DNA of 64,000 bases from Rhodocyclaceae bacterium (GCA_018262775.1 JADFDU010000055.1:1-64000), one strand, 5' to 3'. Positions 34,381 to 47,620 are shown, numbered from the stretch's first letter. Notes: generated by a model from the letters alone, not told the origin. Translations and numbers: made by a program.

Positions 34381-34410
34381 ATTTTACCTCAAGGACGACA
34401 CGTCCTGCAA
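34381..34410 (-). promoter_or_regulatory. Putative carAB promoter with a dyad in the spacer
   Basis: On the minus strand TTGCAG (34405-34410), an 18-base spacer and TAAAAT (34381-34386) form a plausible sigma-70 promoter. The spacer contains AGGACG-TGT-CGTCCT, a 6-bp inverted repeat, which a regulator could cover. Confidence 0.45.
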
Positions 34411-34432
34411 ACGCCGCACCCTTGAAGCGGCG

Positions 34433-35278
<846 letters not shown>

Positions 35279-35800
35279 TCACTTGGCTTCGGCAGGTGGC
35301 GCCGCGCTGTCCGGCTTCGCCTCGGATTCGGGCTTCTTTTCGCCTTCCTTGGCTTCTTCCTTGGCTTCTTCCTTCTTCGTCCCGCCTTCGGGCGCAATTT
35401 CAATCACCCTGGAACGCTCGCCGGCGGCGGCGGTGGCCGCAGCTTCGGCCTCGCCCGGCTCGGCGCCGACAACATCGCCGGCAACCCGCGCCAGCTTGTG
35501 GTCCACGAAGAAGACGGCGAAACGCCGCAATTGCATTTCGCCCCTGCCCGGCCTGAAACTGTAGATGTAGTCCCAGCGATCGGCATGAAAAATGTCCGCC
35601 ACCAGGGGCGTGCCGAGAATGAAGCGCACTTGATCCCGACTCATGCCGGGTTTCAGCTGGGCCACCATCTCCTGGGTAATGTAATTCCCCTGGCGGATGT
35701 CGATGCGGTAAGGCGTGATGACGGATGCCACGTCGGGCATCTGCATATTCGAGCAGGCCGCGAGGGGCAACAGGAGAGGCAGGTAGCGCAGGAATCTCAT
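35279..35800 (-). CDS. bamE: Outer-membrane assembly lipoprotein BamE with a long charged tail
   Basis: 173 residues. A signal peptide ends in the lipobox LAAC, so the mature N-terminus is lipidated. The BamE fold (about 35-105) includes QGNYITQEMVAQLKPGMS and VRFILGTPLV. It is a subunit of the BAM complex that inserts beta-barrel proteins. The last 65 or so residues are an extra Ala/Glu/Lys-rich tail not found in E. coli BamE (113 residues). I start it at ATG 35800, directly before the signal peptide. It is divergent from fur, a conserved arrangement in betaproteobacteria. Confidence 0.92.
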   Translation of the reverse strand: MRFLRYLPLLLPLAACSNMQMPDVASVITPYRIDIRQGNYITQEMVAQLKPGMSRDQVRFILGTPLVADIFHADRWDYIYSFRPGRGEMQLRRFAVFFVDHKLARVAGDVVGAEPGEAEAAATAAAGERSRVIEIAPEGGTKKEEAKEEAKEGEKKPESEAKPDSAAPPAEAK

Positions 35801-35817
35801 GCGGAATCGAAGGCCGG

Positions 35818-35834
35818 TAATTCTCATTCTCAAC
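35818..35834. promoter_or_regulatory. Possible Fur-box half pattern between bamE and fur
   Basis: TAATTCTCATTCTCAAC contains two tandem ATTCTC hexamers (GAGAAT on the other strand). Fur boxes are arrays of GATAAT-like hexamers, often TGAGAAT in betaproteobacteria. Autoregulation of fur is plausible but only two hexamers are visible. Confidence 0.3.
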
Positions 35835-35886
35835 GAACGCGCAAGACTATATCATACCCATCGTTCCCTTCTGAACGGCGGCGACC

Positions 35887-36327
35887 ATGAGCAATTCACA
35901 AGACCTGAAGAGCATGGGCCTCAAGGCGACCTTCCCGCGCCTGAAGATTCTCGACCTCTTCCAGAAGGCCCAGTCCGATACCGGCAGCCGCCACATGACG
36001 GCGGAAGACGTCTATCGCGCCTTGATCGCCGAAGACATGGATATCGGCCTGGCGACGGTCTACCGCGTGCTGACTCAGTTCGAGCAGGCCGGGCTGCTGG
36101 AACGCCACTATTTCGAGTCGGGCAAAGCAGTGTTCGAACTGAACGAGGGCAAGCACCACGATCACCTCGTCTGCTTGCAGTGCGGCAAGGTGGAGGAATT
36201 CTACGATCCCGAGATCGAGAAGCGCCAGAACAAGGTTGCCAAGGATCGCGGCTTCGAGGTGAGCGAGCATGCGCTCTACCTCTACGCCGACTGCATCAAG
36301 CCCAACTGTCCCAACAAGAAAGGCTGA
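35887..36327 (+). CDS. fur: Ferric uptake regulator Fur
   Basis: 146 residues. The winged-helix DNA-binding half includes [15 protein letters not shown] and [15 protein letters not shown]. The metal-binding half has [18 protein letters not shown], with the His cluster and CxxC zinc site, and a second pair of cysteines near the end. Fur represses iron uptake genes when iron-loaded. It is divergent from bamE. A possible Fur hexamer pair lies in the gap. Confidence 0.96.
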   Translation: MSNSQDLKSMGLKATFPRLKILDLFQKAQSDTGSRHMTAEDVYRALIAEDMDIGLATVYRVLTQFEQAGLLERHYFESGKAVFELNEGKHHDHLVCLQCGKVEEFYDPEIEKRQNKVAKDRGFEVSEHALYLYADCIKPNCPNKKG

Positions 36328-36353
36328 GTCCGTCCGGACTCCAGACTCCAGAC

Positions 36354-38003
36354 TCAATAGCCGAGCATCTCCGCCGCATGCTTGCGGGTGGTCGACGTGA
36401 TCTGCACGCCACCCAGCATGCGCGCAATCTCCTCGATGCGGCCTTCGCGGTCCAGCGGCGTGACGCGGCTGACGACGCTCTTGCCCGCGCCTTCCTTGGC
36501 GACGGTCCATTGCCGGTCGGCCTGTGCCGCCACCTGCGGCAGATGCGTCACACATAACACCTGGCGCTCGCCACCCAGTTGCTTGAGCAGGCGGCCGACG
36601 ATCTCGGCGACGCCGCCGCCGATGCCGACATCGACTTCGTCGAACACCAGCGTCGGCACGTTACCCGCCGCCGAGGCGATAACCTGAATGGCCAGGCCGA
36701 TGCGTGACAGTTCGCCGCCCGAGGCCACTTTCGCCATGGGCCCCGTCGGTTGCCCCGGGTGCGCGCTGACGCGGAACTCTACGTTTTCCAGCCCGTATGC
36801 GGCGCCTTCGGGGATATTTTCGAGTACCGCCTCGAAGCGGCCGCCCGGCATGGCCAGTTGCTGCATGGCCTCGGTGACCGCCTTGGCAAGCGCCGCAGCC
36901 GCCTTCTTGCGGCCCTTGCTGAGGACTTCCGCCCGCGCAAGGTAGTCCCGCTGCGCCTGCGCCTCTCGCTCAGCCAGGGCGGCGGCATCCTGCAGGGTTT
37001 CCAGCTCGATCAGTCGCGCACCCCAGCCGGCCAGCAGCTGCGGCAGCTCTTCCGGCGGAACGCGGTACTTGCGGGCTGCATCATGCACCGCCTGGATGCG
37101 GCTTTCGATCTCGGTCAGACGCGCGGGGTCGATCTCGAGTCGGTCGCGATAATGGCGCAGGACGTGAGCCGCTTCCTGCAACTGGATCTGGGCGCCTTCG
37201 ATGGTTTCCAGCGCGCCCTTCAAGGAGGGGTCGTAGTCGATGAGCTGGCGCAGCTGCGCACCCATGCGCTCGACCTGCCACATGGCAGCCATTTCACCTT
37301 CGGAAAGCCCCTCCAGGGTCTCCTCCACCCCTGCCTGCAACGAGGCGGCGTGGGCCAGCCGCTTGTGCTCCCGCGTGGTCTCGGCCCAGCCGCCGGCAGC
37401 GAAGCCGAGTGCTGCAACCTCCTTGGCCTGCCAGGCAAGCATTTCGCGTTCGCGGATGTTTGCCTCGGTATTCTTTTCGGCGGCGAGGCGTGCCTCTTTC
37501 GCCTTGCGCCAGGCCGCATGCAATGCCGCTACCTCGCCGGCGAGGGGACGCTGTCCGGCCAGCCCATCGAGCAACTGGCGCTGCGCGTCGCTGCGCAGCA
37601 GACTGTGATGGGCATGCTGGCCATGGATATCGGCGAGGAAATCAGCCGCTTCGCGCAGCTGGGTCAGCGTCGCCGGGACGCCGTTGATGTAGCCGCGCGA
37701 GCGGCCGCTGGCTTCGATTACGCGCCGCAGCAGGCAGTTGTCCTCATCGAAATCGTTAACGCGCAACCAGCTTGCCAGCGGGCTCCCCGCAGGCACGGAA
37801 AACTCGGCGGAGATCTCTGCCTTCTCGCATCCTGTGCGCACCGAGGCCGCATCTGCCCGCTCGCCAAGCGCCAGGGACAGGGCATCGACCAGGATGGATT
37901 TTCCCGCGCCCGTTTCCCCGGTCAGCGCAACGAAGCCGGCAGCGAACTCCAGCTCTAGCTGATCGACGATGACATAGTCGCGGATAAAAAGGCGGCGCAA
38001 CAT
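36354..38003 (-). CDS. recN: DNA repair protein RecN
   Basis: 549 residues. This SMC-like ATPase has Walker A LTGETGAGKS near the N-terminus, a long coiled-coil centre and, near the C-terminus, VASGGELSR and FDEVDVGIGGG. It acts in double-strand break repair with RecA. The start at ATG 38003 (MLRRLFIRDYVIVD) matches the family; the frame extends 60 codons upstream into nadK without similarity. It lies 10 bases after nadK, suggesting co-transcription. Confidence 0.96.
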   Translation of the reverse strand: MLRRLFIRDYVIVDQLELEFAAGFVALTGETGAGKSILVDALSLALGERADAASVRTGCEKAEISAEFSVPAGSPLASWLRVNDFDEDNCLLRRVIEASGRSRGYINGVPATLTQLREAADFLADIHGQHAHHSLLRSDAQRQLLDGLAGQRPLAGEVAALHAAWRKAKEARLAAEKNTEANIREREMLAWQAKEVAALGFAAGGWAETTREHKRLAHAASLQAGVEETLEGLSEGEMAAMWQVERMGAQLRQLIDYDPSLKGALETIEGAQIQLQEAAHVLRHYRDRLEIDPARLTEIESRIQAVHDAARKYRVPPEELPQLLAGWGARLIELETLQDAAALAEREAQAQRDYLARAEVLSKGRKKAAAALAKAVTEAMQQLAMPGGRFEAVLENIPEGAAYGLENVEFRVSAHPGQPTGPMAKVASGGELSRIGLAIQVIASAAGNVPTLVFDEVDVGIGGGVAEIVGRLLKQLGGERQVLCVTHLPQVAAQADRQWTVAKEGAGKSVVSRVTPLDREGRIEEIARMLGGVQITSTTRKHAAEMLGY

Positions 38004-38013
38004 CGGGCAGGGA

Positions 38014-38895
38014 TCAATAGCTGCGCGGGCTTTCGCTCCAGTGCAGCTTCTCGCGCAGCATGGCGAAATAGCTGTAGCCGAGCGGATGCAGGAAGCGGAT
38101 CGAACGGATCGAACGGGCCACGTCGACCCGATCCCCTGCTTCAAGCTCGAACTTTTCCTGCCCGTCGGCATGCACGCGGGCACGATGGGGGGGATGCAGG
38201 ATGATCTCGATGCGACTATCGTCGCTTATGGTAATCGGCCGATTCGACAGCGCATGCGGACACAGCGGCACCAGCGCAATGCCGGGCACGGCAGGGTGCA
38301 AAATCGGGCCATTGGCGGAAAGTGCGTAGGCGGTGGAACCCGTCGGCGTGGCGATGATGAGGCCATCGGAACGCTGGTTGTAGATGAATTCGCCATCGAT
38401 GGACACGGCAAATTCGATCATGCGGCCGAGGTCGCCCTTGTTGACCACTACATCATTGAGCGCCTGCGTCTGAAAGATGACGGCGTCGCCTCGCCGCACC
38501 GTGGCGTCGAGTAGGAAGCGCTGTTCGCTCTTGAATTTCCCTTCCAGCAGATCGGCGACGCCATCCAGCATGTCGTCCCGCGCAAGGTCGGTCATGAAGC
38601 CGAGGCGCCCCTGATTCACCCCCACCAGCGGCACGTCTGCCTCGGCCAGGTGTCGCGCGGCAGTCAGCATGGAGCCGTCGCCGCCGAGCACGATGGCCAG
38701 GTCGGCGCGTTCGCCGATATTGTCGTAGGATGCGACGGAGAAGCCATTGTCCCCCACCAGGGTGGCGGTTCCTTCCTCGACCAGGACTTCGATGCCGCGG
38801 CTCCTGAGGAACTCCGCCAGCGTCATCAGCGATTCGACGATCTCCGGGCTTTTGTACTTGCCGATCAGGGCGATAGTGCGGAAGGCTGGGCTCAT
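38014..38895 (-). CDS. nadK: NAD kinase
   Basis: 293 residues. It phosphorylates NAD to NADP. The diacylglycerol-kinase-like GGDG motif is in [12 protein letters not shown], followed by [33 protein letters not shown] matches the second conserved block. It is divergent from hrcA with 80 bases between the start codons. The nadK-recN pair next to hrcA is common in betaproteobacteria. Confidence 0.96.
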   Translation of the reverse strand: MSPAFRTIALIGKYKSPEIVESLMTLAEFLRSRGIEVLVEEGTATLVGDNGFSVASYDNIGERADLAIVLGGDGSMLTAARHLAEADVPLVGVNQGRLGFMTDLARDDMLDGVADLLEGKFKSEQRFLLDATVRRGDAVIFQTQALNDVVVNKGDLGRMIEFAVSIDGEFIYNQRSDGLIIATPTGSTAYALSANGPILHPAVPGIALVPLCPHALSNRPITISDDSRIEIILHPPHRARVHADGQEKFELEAGDRVDVARSIRSIRFLHPLGYSYFAMLREKLHWSESPRSY

Positions 38896-38975
38896 GTGCG
38901 GAATTTAACCACAAAACCGTGCCCGCTTCCGGCCCGCAATCACTACAGGGCCGCCGTTTTTGTACAATGGTGCCG

Positions 38976-39995
38976 ATGATGGACCAACGTTCCCAGATAC
39001 TCCTCAAGACACTGATCGAACGCTATGTCGCTGAAGGTCAGCCGGTAGGGTCGCGCGCCCTGTCCAAATACTCCGGTCTGGAGCTTTCACCGGCCACGGT
39101 GCGCAACGTCATGTCCGACCTCGAGGAGATGGGCTTCATCACCAGTCCACACACTTCGTCCGGGCGCGTGCCGACGCCGCGCGGCTACCGCTTTTTCGTC
39201 GACAGCCTGCTCACCATGCAACCGCTCGGCGAAGCGCAGATCCACGAACTGGAGGAACAGTTGCAGCCCAACCAGCCGCAGCGGCTGATCAGCTCTGCCT
39301 CGCAGCTGCTGTCGGAACTGACGCGTTTCGCCGGTGTGGTGGTGGCACCCAGGCGCATCACGCCGAAAATCCGCCAGATCGAATTCCTCGGCCTGTCCGA
39401 GAAACGCATTCTGCTCATCATCGTGACGGCCGAAGGCGACGTGCAAAACCGCATCCTGTTTACGCAAAAAGCCTACTCCCCGGCCGAACTGGTCAGCGCA
39501 GCGAACTATCTCAACCAGAATTTCGCCGGACTGGACTTCGCCGAAATCCGCAGCCGCATGCATGAGGAACTTCGCCAACTGCGCGCCGACATGACCGAAC
39601 TGATGACCGCTGCCATGGAAGCCGGCAACCAGGCGGCCGCGGACACCTCAGACCAATACGTCATCTCCGGCGAGAAGAACCTGCTGGAAGTGGAGGACAT
39701 CTCTTCCAACATGCACCGCCTGCGCGAACTGTTCACCCTCTTCGAGCAGCGTACGGGACTGGTGCAACTGCTCGACTTGAGCAATCGCGCCGAGGGCGTA
39801 CAGGTGTTCATCGGCGGCGAGTCGGGGCTGGCGCCGCTGGACGAGTGCAGCGTCATTACTGCCCCCTACGAGGTCAATGGGCGCATCGTCGGCTCGGTGG
39901 GCGTCATCGGACCGACGCGCATGGCCTACGAACGCGTCATTCCCATCGTCGATATCACCGCCAAGCTGCTGTCGAGCGCGCTCTCTGCGTCATGA
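38976..39995 (+). CDS. hrcA: Heat-inducible transcription repressor HrcA
   Basis: 339 residues. The N-terminal winged helix includes [20 protein letters not shown] and [14 protein letters not shown]. The rest is the GAF-like regulatory domain. HrcA binds CIRCE operators, usually upstream of groESL. I see no CIRCE sequence in the window, so its targets lie elsewhere. TACAAT at 38963-38968 is spaced so that transcription would start at or next to the ATG, and no ribosome-binding site is visible. It overlaps hemH as ATGA. Confidence 0.94.
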   Translation: MMDQRSQILLKTLIERYVAEGQPVGSRALSKYSGLELSPATVRNVMSDLEEMGFITSPHTSSGRVPTPRGYRFFVDSLLTMQPLGEAQIHELEEQLQPNQPQRLISSASQLLSELTRFAGVVVAPRRITPKIRQIEFLGLSEKRILLIIVTAEGDVQNRILFTQKAYSPAELVSAANYLNQNFAGLDFAEIRSRMHEELRQLRADMTELMTAAMEAGNQAAADTSDQYVISGEKNLLEVEDISSNMHRLRELFTLFEQRTGLVQLLDLSNRAEGVQVFIGGESGLAPLDECSVITAPYEVNGRIVGSVGVIGPTRMAYERVIPIVDITAKLLSSALSAS

Positions 39996-40966
39996 GCAGC
40001 GGGGTCCTGCTCATCAATCTTGGCACCCCAGAGGCACCGACGGCCCCGGCGCTGCGCAAGTACCTCAAGCAGTTTCTCTGGGACCCGCGCGTCGTCGAAC
40101 TGCCGCGGCTGCTTTGGTGGCTGATCCTCAACGGCATCATCCTCAATACGCGACCGCAGAAATCCGCTGAAAAGTACGCCAAGATCTGGATGCCGGAAGG
40201 CTCGCCGCTCAAGGTGCATACCGAACGCCAGGCCAAGCTCCTGCGCGGCTACCTGGGACAGTCTGGGCAGGGCAACATGGCCATCGCCTGGGCCATGCGC
40301 TACGGTGAGCCCTCGCTAGGCAACGCCCTGGACCGGCTGAAAGCGCTGGGATGCTCGCAGATCCTCATCCTGCCGCTCTACCCGCAGTATTCCTTCAGCA
40401 CTACGGCCAGCGCCATGGATGCCGTATCCGCATGGGCGCGACGAAATCCAGGGGCTGCCGAGATCCGCACAATTGAAAGCTTCCACGACGACGCACGCTA
40501 TATTGCCGCCTTGGCTGCCAGCATCAACGCCCACTGGATGGACTATGGCCGGCCCGAAAAACTGGTGATGAGCTTTCACGGCCTGCCCAAAGTCAGCATC
40601 GAGCGCGGCGATCCCTATTATGGCCAATGCTTGGAGAGCGGCCACTTGCTGGCGGCGGCGCTCGGCCTTGCAGAAACGGATTACGCGATCACCTTCCAGT
40701 CCCGTTTCGGCCCGGCCAAATGGCTGCAACCTTACACCCAGGCGACGCTCGAAGCCCTGGCGCGGGAAGGCATGAAGCGGGTAGACGTGGTCTGCCCGGG
40801 TTTCGTCTCGGATTGCCTGGAAACGCTGGAAGAGATCGCTCTTGAATGCAAGGCGGCTTTCCTCGCCGCCGGCGGCACGGAGTTTCGCTACATTCCCTGC
40901 CTGAACGAACGCCACGAATGGATCGAAGCGCTGGCGGGAATGGCCGGCAAGCACCCGCCTGCCTGA
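39992..40966 (+). CDS. hemH: Ferrochelatase
   Basis: 324 residues. It inserts Fe(II) into protoporphyrin IX, the last step of protohaem synthesis. The catalytic histidine is in VMSFHGLPK, and [12 protein letters not shown] and [15 protein letters not shown] are family blocks. The start is chosen at ATG 39992, which overlaps the hrcA stop (ATGA). The hrcA-hemH linkage is seen in other betaproteobacteria. Confidence 0.95.
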   Translation: MSSGVLLINLGTPEAPTAPALRKYLKQFLWDPRVVELPRLLWWLILNGIILNTRPQKSAEKYAKIWMPEGSPLKVHTERQAKLLRGYLGQSGQGNMAIAWAMRYGEPSLGNALDRLKALGCSQILILPLYPQYSFSTTASAMDAVSAWARRNPGAAEIRTIESFHDDARYIAALAASINAHWMDYGRPEKLVMSFHGLPKVSIERGDPYYGQCLESGHLLAAALGLAETDYAITFQSRFGPAKWLQPYTQATLEALAREGMKRVDVVCPGFVSDCLETLEEIALECKAAFLAAGGTEFRYIPCLNERHEWIEALAGMAGKHPPA

Positions 40967-40977
40967 CTTCCCGGGAT

Positions 40978-41478
40978 TCAGCTACGCGACATGCGCCTCT
41001 TGCGCCGCGTCGCGCCAGGATCGAAATCGCCCGCCATCTGCCTGACCGCACCGCGACGGGCCTTGACGGCCATCTTGAAGGCGCCCTCCTCGCCGTATTT
41101 CTTTACGGAGAACTTGATGCGCTTGGCGCGGCCATCGGGCAGCACCCAGGATGCTACCCAGAACCAGCGTTTTTCCGCATGCGGCTTTTGGCTCGCCTCC
41201 GAAGCACAGTAACGACATACGCCGACCACTCCTGACTTATTGTTCTTCTTCACGATCTCGGCATGTTCGCGTTTGGAGAACGGCGGGTGCTTTTCCACGA
41301 TTTCGTCGCGATACGCCTTGGCCGCCGCCAGCGACTTGCTCTTGCCGCCCAATATGCCATCGCTGAACTGTTTGCGGAAAATGACGCCCCGTCGCTGGAT
41401 CGTCACCAGCCAGCCATGCGTGCGGCTGGTTTCATTATCGACGCGGGTCACGCCGTAAATCGGAGCCTTTGTCTTCAC
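40978..41478 (-). CDS. Protein with two AP2/ERF-like DNA-binding domains
   Basis: 166 residues, basic. The first domain (about 8-64) has YGVTRVD, WLVTIQRRGVIFRKQFSDG and AAAKAYRDEIV; the second (about 81-141) has SGVVGVCRY, then WFWVASWVLPDGRAKRIKFS and a similar helix. Both fit the AP2 layout of three strands and a helix with a GVxR start. Bacterial AP2 domains are mostly linked to homing HNH endonucleases, but no nuclease motif is present. I choose the GTG at 41478 because GGAG lies six bases before it; a TTG four codons upstream is the alternative. It is convergent with hemH. Function is unknown. Confidence 0.65.
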   Translation of the reverse strand: MKTKAPIYGVTRVDNETSRTHGWLVTIQRRGVIFRKQFSDGILGGKSKSLAAAKAYRDEIVEKHPPFSKREHAEIVKKNNKSGVVGVCRYCASEASQKPHAEKRWFWVASWVLPDGRAKRIKFSVKKYGEEGAFKMAVKARRGAVRQMAGDFDPGATRRKRRMSRS

Positions 41479-41607
41479 TTCATTCTCCAAACAGGGTTAT
41501 CGAAGTGATTTTTCGGCAAATCAGGTCAATACTTTAGACATTTATGCGTCTTGAATTCCTCCAGAAGCGCCTTCATGTTGGAGCCGTACCCAGAAGGAGC
41601 CATGACG

Positions 41608-42042
41608 ATGTCCGATCCGCTCACGATCGCCTGTCCCCATTGCCACGCTGCTAACCGCGTGCCCGCCGCTCGCCTGGCCGACCATCCGACGTGCGGCAAG
41701 TGCAAGCAGCGCCTGTTTACCGGCCATCCCGTGGAACTGGATGCCGCTTCTTTTGAAGGCCATATCGGCCGCAGCGACATCCCGGTGGTCGTGGATTGCT
41801 GGGCGCCCTGGTGCGGCCCCTGCCGCATGATGGCGCCGGCCTTCGCCCAGGCCGCCCATCAACTCGAACCGCGCTATCGTCTCGCCAAGCTGAATACCGA
41901 AGAGGCACAGGAAATCGCCGCCCGCCTCGGCATCCGCAGCATCCCTACCCTGATCATTTTCCGCAACGGCGAGGAGATCGCGCGCCAGTCCGGCGCCATG
42001 GACACAGGTAACCTGGTGCGCTGGATCACCGCCCACGCCTGA
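41608..42042 (+). CDS. trxC: Thioredoxin 2 (zinc-binding thioredoxin)
   Basis: 144 residues. An N-terminal zinc ribbon (CPHC and CGKC) precedes a thioredoxin domain with the active site WAPWCGPCRMMAP and the cis-proline in SIPTL. TrxC is the oxidative-stress thioredoxin. Of two nearby ATGs I choose 41608, because AAGGAG lies eight bases before it and only two before the ATG at 41602. It faces the kinase gene across a 236-base convergent gap. Confidence 0.94.
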   Translation: MSDPLTIACPHCHAANRVPAARLADHPTCGKCKQRLFTGHPVELDAASFEGHIGRSDIPVVVDCWAPWCGPCRMMAPAFAQAAHQLEPRYRLAKLNTEEAQEIAARLGIRSIPTLIIFRNGEEIARQSGAMDTGNLVRWITAHA

Positions 42043-42044
42043 AA

Positions 42045-42070
42045 AATCGCCGTCCGTCACGGCGGCGATT
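42045..42070 (+). terminator. GC-rich hairpin after trxC
   Basis: AATCGCCG and CGGCGATT form an 8-bp stem, extended inside by CCG-TCA-CGG after one bulged base. No good U-run follows, so its strength as an intrinsic terminator is doubtful. Confidence 0.45.
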
Positions 42071-42110
42071 CGCCTCTCAAGTTTTGGTCCGCCATGCCGA
42101 TATGAAACCC

Positions 42111-42207
42111 TGAGACGCCCTGGCGCGCGAATCGCGCCGCGAACATCTACTTTCTGCGAAAGCTTCGTTCCCGGGCCAGCTTCTTTCATCGCGTCAGGCG
42201 CGTCTCA
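42111..42207. other. Folded intergenic element closed by a 17-bp stem
   Basis: TGAGACGCCCTGGCGCG (42111-42127) pairs with 42190-42207 over 17 base pairs, with one bulged C and one G-U. The 62-base interior holds CTTTC-TGC-GAAAG (42150-42162). A second CTTTC (42183-42187) could pair with the same GAAAG, giving two exclusive folds. It lies between convergent genes, so it may be a 3' UTR structure, a small RNA or a DNA element. It matches no RNA family I know. Confidence 0.4.
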
Positions 42208-42216
42208 CCACCGCCA

Positions 42217-42243
42217 TCGCCGTCCTGTGGCGACTGACTTTCC
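42217..42243. repeat. Copy 2 of the dispersed motif
   Basis: TCGCCGTCCTGTGGCGACTG begins this copy, which shares 16 bases with 1814-1839. On the minus strand it lies about 36 bases beyond the kinase stop codon. TCGCC and GGCGA form a short inverted repeat within it. Confidence 0.4.
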
Positions 42244-42278
42244 GCAAGCCGCAGAAAACGTCGATGTCGGCGGGCGCA

Positions 42279-43679
<1,401 letters not shown>

Positions 43680-43827
43680 CGGGCTATCCTAGGCCCGCCG
43701 GGGACGGGCGGCAAGGGTGTCGACCGGGTGTCGGCGGGAAAATATCCGGCCTTGCATTACAATCTGCCCCCTTGAAATAGCCAAATCTGCCATCAAATTC
43801 GTACGCATTGTCCCAGGGAGAAGGAGC

Positions 43828-44391
43828 ATGCAAGACACCCCAAGCACCCCGCCGAATCTGGAATCGTCCGGAATCGACGCATCGGCAACGGCATCCGCAC
43901 CCGGGCAGGAAGGCCAGGTCGAGACCTCGCCCAGCCCGGAAGAGTTGCTGCGTCAGATCGAACTGAAGGCCGCCGAACATCATGACGCCTGGCTTCGCGC
44001 CAAGGCCGAAACGGAGAACCTGCGCCGACGCGCCCAGGAAGACGTTGCCAAGGCGCACAAGTATGCCGCCGAAAAGTTCGCCGCTGAGATGCTGCCGGTC
44101 AAGGACAGCCTGGAGGCTGCGCTGCTCACGGCAAATGATACGGTCGACAACTTGAGAAACGGTGTCGGACTGACCCTGAAACAGCTCTCTGCCGCCTTCG
44201 AGAAATTCGGCCTGGCGGAGATCAACCCTGCAGGCGACAAGTTCGACCCGCACCAGCACCAGGCCATCAACACCCAGGAAGACGAGGGCGAACCCAACCG
44301 CGTGCTGACCGTATTGCAGAAAGGTTATAGCCTCAATGATCGGGTGATCCGGCCGGCGCTGGTCATCGTCTCCAAAGCCAGGGGGGCTTGA
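43828..44391 (+). CDS. grpE: Nucleotide exchange factor GrpE
   Basis: 187 residues. A disordered acidic N-terminus is followed by the long helix ([20 protein letters not shown]) and a C-terminal beta domain ([27 protein letters not shown]). It releases ADP from DnaK. The ATG follows GGAGAAGGAGC. CTTGAAA at 43771-43777, a good sigma-32 -35 element, lies upstream, but the matching CCAT is about three bases too close, so heat-shock control of grpE from here is uncertain. Confidence 0.95.
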   Translation: MQDTPSTPPNLESSGIDASATASAPGQEGQVETSPSPEELLRQIELKAAEHHDAWLRAKAETENLRRRAQEDVAKAHKYAAEKFAAEMLPVKDSLEAALLTANDTVDNLRNGVGLTLKQLSAAFEKFGLAEINPAGDKFDPHQHQAINTQEDEGEPNRVLTVLQKGYSLNDRVIRPALVIVSKARGA

Positions 44392-44414
44392 AAAAATCAC
44401 CCGAAACCCCATAT
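44387..44414 (+). promoter_or_regulatory. Sigma-32 promoter of dnaK inside the grpE end
   Basis: CTTGAAA (44387-44393), a 13-base spacer and CCCCATAT (44407-44414) match the E. coli heat-shock promoter consensus at essentially every position. The -35 element contains the grpE stop codon. It allows dnaK to be induced apart from grpE. Confidence 0.75.
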
Positions 44415-44460
44415 CGAACACAAGCTTAACAACGCAATCCAACGTATTCAAGGAACCATC

Positions 44461-46395
<1,935 letters not shown>

Positions 46396-46420
46396 GGCGC
46401 CTATTTCCGTAGCAGTCCCG

Positions 46421-46469
46421 ACTGGCCGGGCTCGAGACGTCACATGCGGTGACGCCGAACCCGGCCAGT
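46421..46469 (+). other. Two-tier hairpin between dnaK and dnaJ
   Basis: ACTGGCCGGG and CCCGGCCAGT form a perfect 10-bp outer stem, and CGTCAC-ATGCG-GTGACG an inner 6-bp hairpin. No U-run follows, so it is more likely an mRNA-stabilising, processing or attenuating structure than a full terminator. It would let dnaK be expressed above dnaJ. Confidence 0.6.
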
Positions 46470-46498
46470 GCGCACCTATGCCCGTCCGGTAAGCAGCC

Positions 46499-47620
46499 AT
46501 GGCAAAAAAAGACTTTTACGAGATCCTCGGGCTCAATCGCGATGCTTCCGAGGAGGAAATCAAGAAGGCCTACCGCAAGCTGGCCATGAAGCACCATCCG
46601 GATCGCAATCCGGACACCCCCAAATCCGAGGAGTATTTCAAGGAGGCCAAGGAAGCCTACGAGATTCTGTCGGATGCACAGAAGCGCGCCGCCTACGACC
46701 AGTACGGCCATGCCGGCATTGACCCGCAGGCGGGGGGCTTCGGCCCGGGCGGGGCGGGCGGTTTCGCCGATGCATTCGGCGACATCTTCGGCGACATCTT
46801 CGGCGGCGGACGCGGCGGCGGGCGCAGCGGCGTTTATCGCGGCGCCGACCTACGCTACAACCTTGAAATTTCGTTGGAAGACGCCGCGCGCGGCGCGGAG
46901 ACGCGTATCCGCATCCCGACCATGGAGCAATGCGAAGCCTGCGGCGGCAGCGGCGCAAAAAAGGGCACCTCGCCCACGACCTGCCCGACCTGTCACGGTC
47001 ATGGCCAGGTGCGCATGCAGCAGGGCTTTTTCTCGATCCAGCAAACCTGTCCGAAATGCCACGGCAACGGGCGCTTCGTTGCCGACCCCTGTCAGACCTG
47101 CCACGGTGCCGGGCGTGTCAAGCAACACAAGACGCTGTCAGTGAAGATCCCGGCAGGGGTCGACGAAGGCGACCGCATCCGTCTCTCCGGCGAGGGTGAG
47201 CATGGCGTCAGTGGCGGCCCCTCAGGTGATCTCTATGTGCAGATCCACATCAAGCCGCACCAGGTTTTCCAGCGCGACCACGACGACCTGCATTGCGAAA
47301 TGCCGGTAAGCTTCACCATTGCCGCGCTGGGCGGTGAAATCGAAATTCCTACCCTTGACGGCATGGCCAAGATCAAGATCCCGGCCGAAACACAGAGCGG
47401 CAAGGTCTTTCGCCTGCGCGGCAAGGGCATCAAGGGGGTGCGCAGTCATGGCCATGGCGACCTCATGTGCCATGTCGTGGTGGAAACGCCGGTCAATCTC
47501 ACTGAGCGCCAGAAGGAACTCCTGCGCGAACTGGAGGCCATCAACATCACCGACGGCTCGCGCCACAATCCGCGCGCCAAGTCCTGGATGGATCGGGTCA
47601 AGGATTTCTTCGGCAGCTAA
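46499..47620 (+). CDS. dnaJ: Chaperone DnaJ (Hsp40)
   Basis: 373 residues. The J domain has the HPD motif in KHHPDRNP. A Gly/Phe-rich stretch follows (about 75-110). Four zinc-binding CxxCxGxG repeats are intact: [24 protein letters not shown] and CQTCHGAG. DnaJ delivers substrates to DnaK and stimulates its ATPase. It follows dnaK after a 103-base gap that contains a strong hairpin. Confidence 0.97.
   Translation: MAKKDFYEILGLNRDASEEEIKKAYRKLAMKHHPDRNPDTPKSEEYFKEAKEAYEILSDAQKRAAYDQYGHAGIDPQAGGFGPGGAGGFADAFGDIFGDIFGGGRGGGRSGVYRGADLRYNLEISLEDAARGAETRIRIPTMEQCEACGGSGAKKGTSPTTCPTCHGHGQVRMQQGFFSIQQTCPKCHGNGRFVADPCQTCHGAGRVKQHKTLSVKIPAGVDEGDRIRLSGEGEHGVSGGPSGDLYVQIHIKPHQVFQRDHDDLHCEMPVSFTIAALGGEIEIPTLDGMAKIKIPAETQSGKVFRLRGKGIKGVRSHGHGDLMCHVVVETPVNLTERQKELLRELEAINITDGSRHNPRAKSWMDRVKDFFGS

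Noticed and set aside
43680-43827. CIRCE operator for HrcA upstream of grpE
   Set aside because: No TTAGCACTC-N9-GAGTGCTAA pattern is visible; only sigma-32-like elements are seen.
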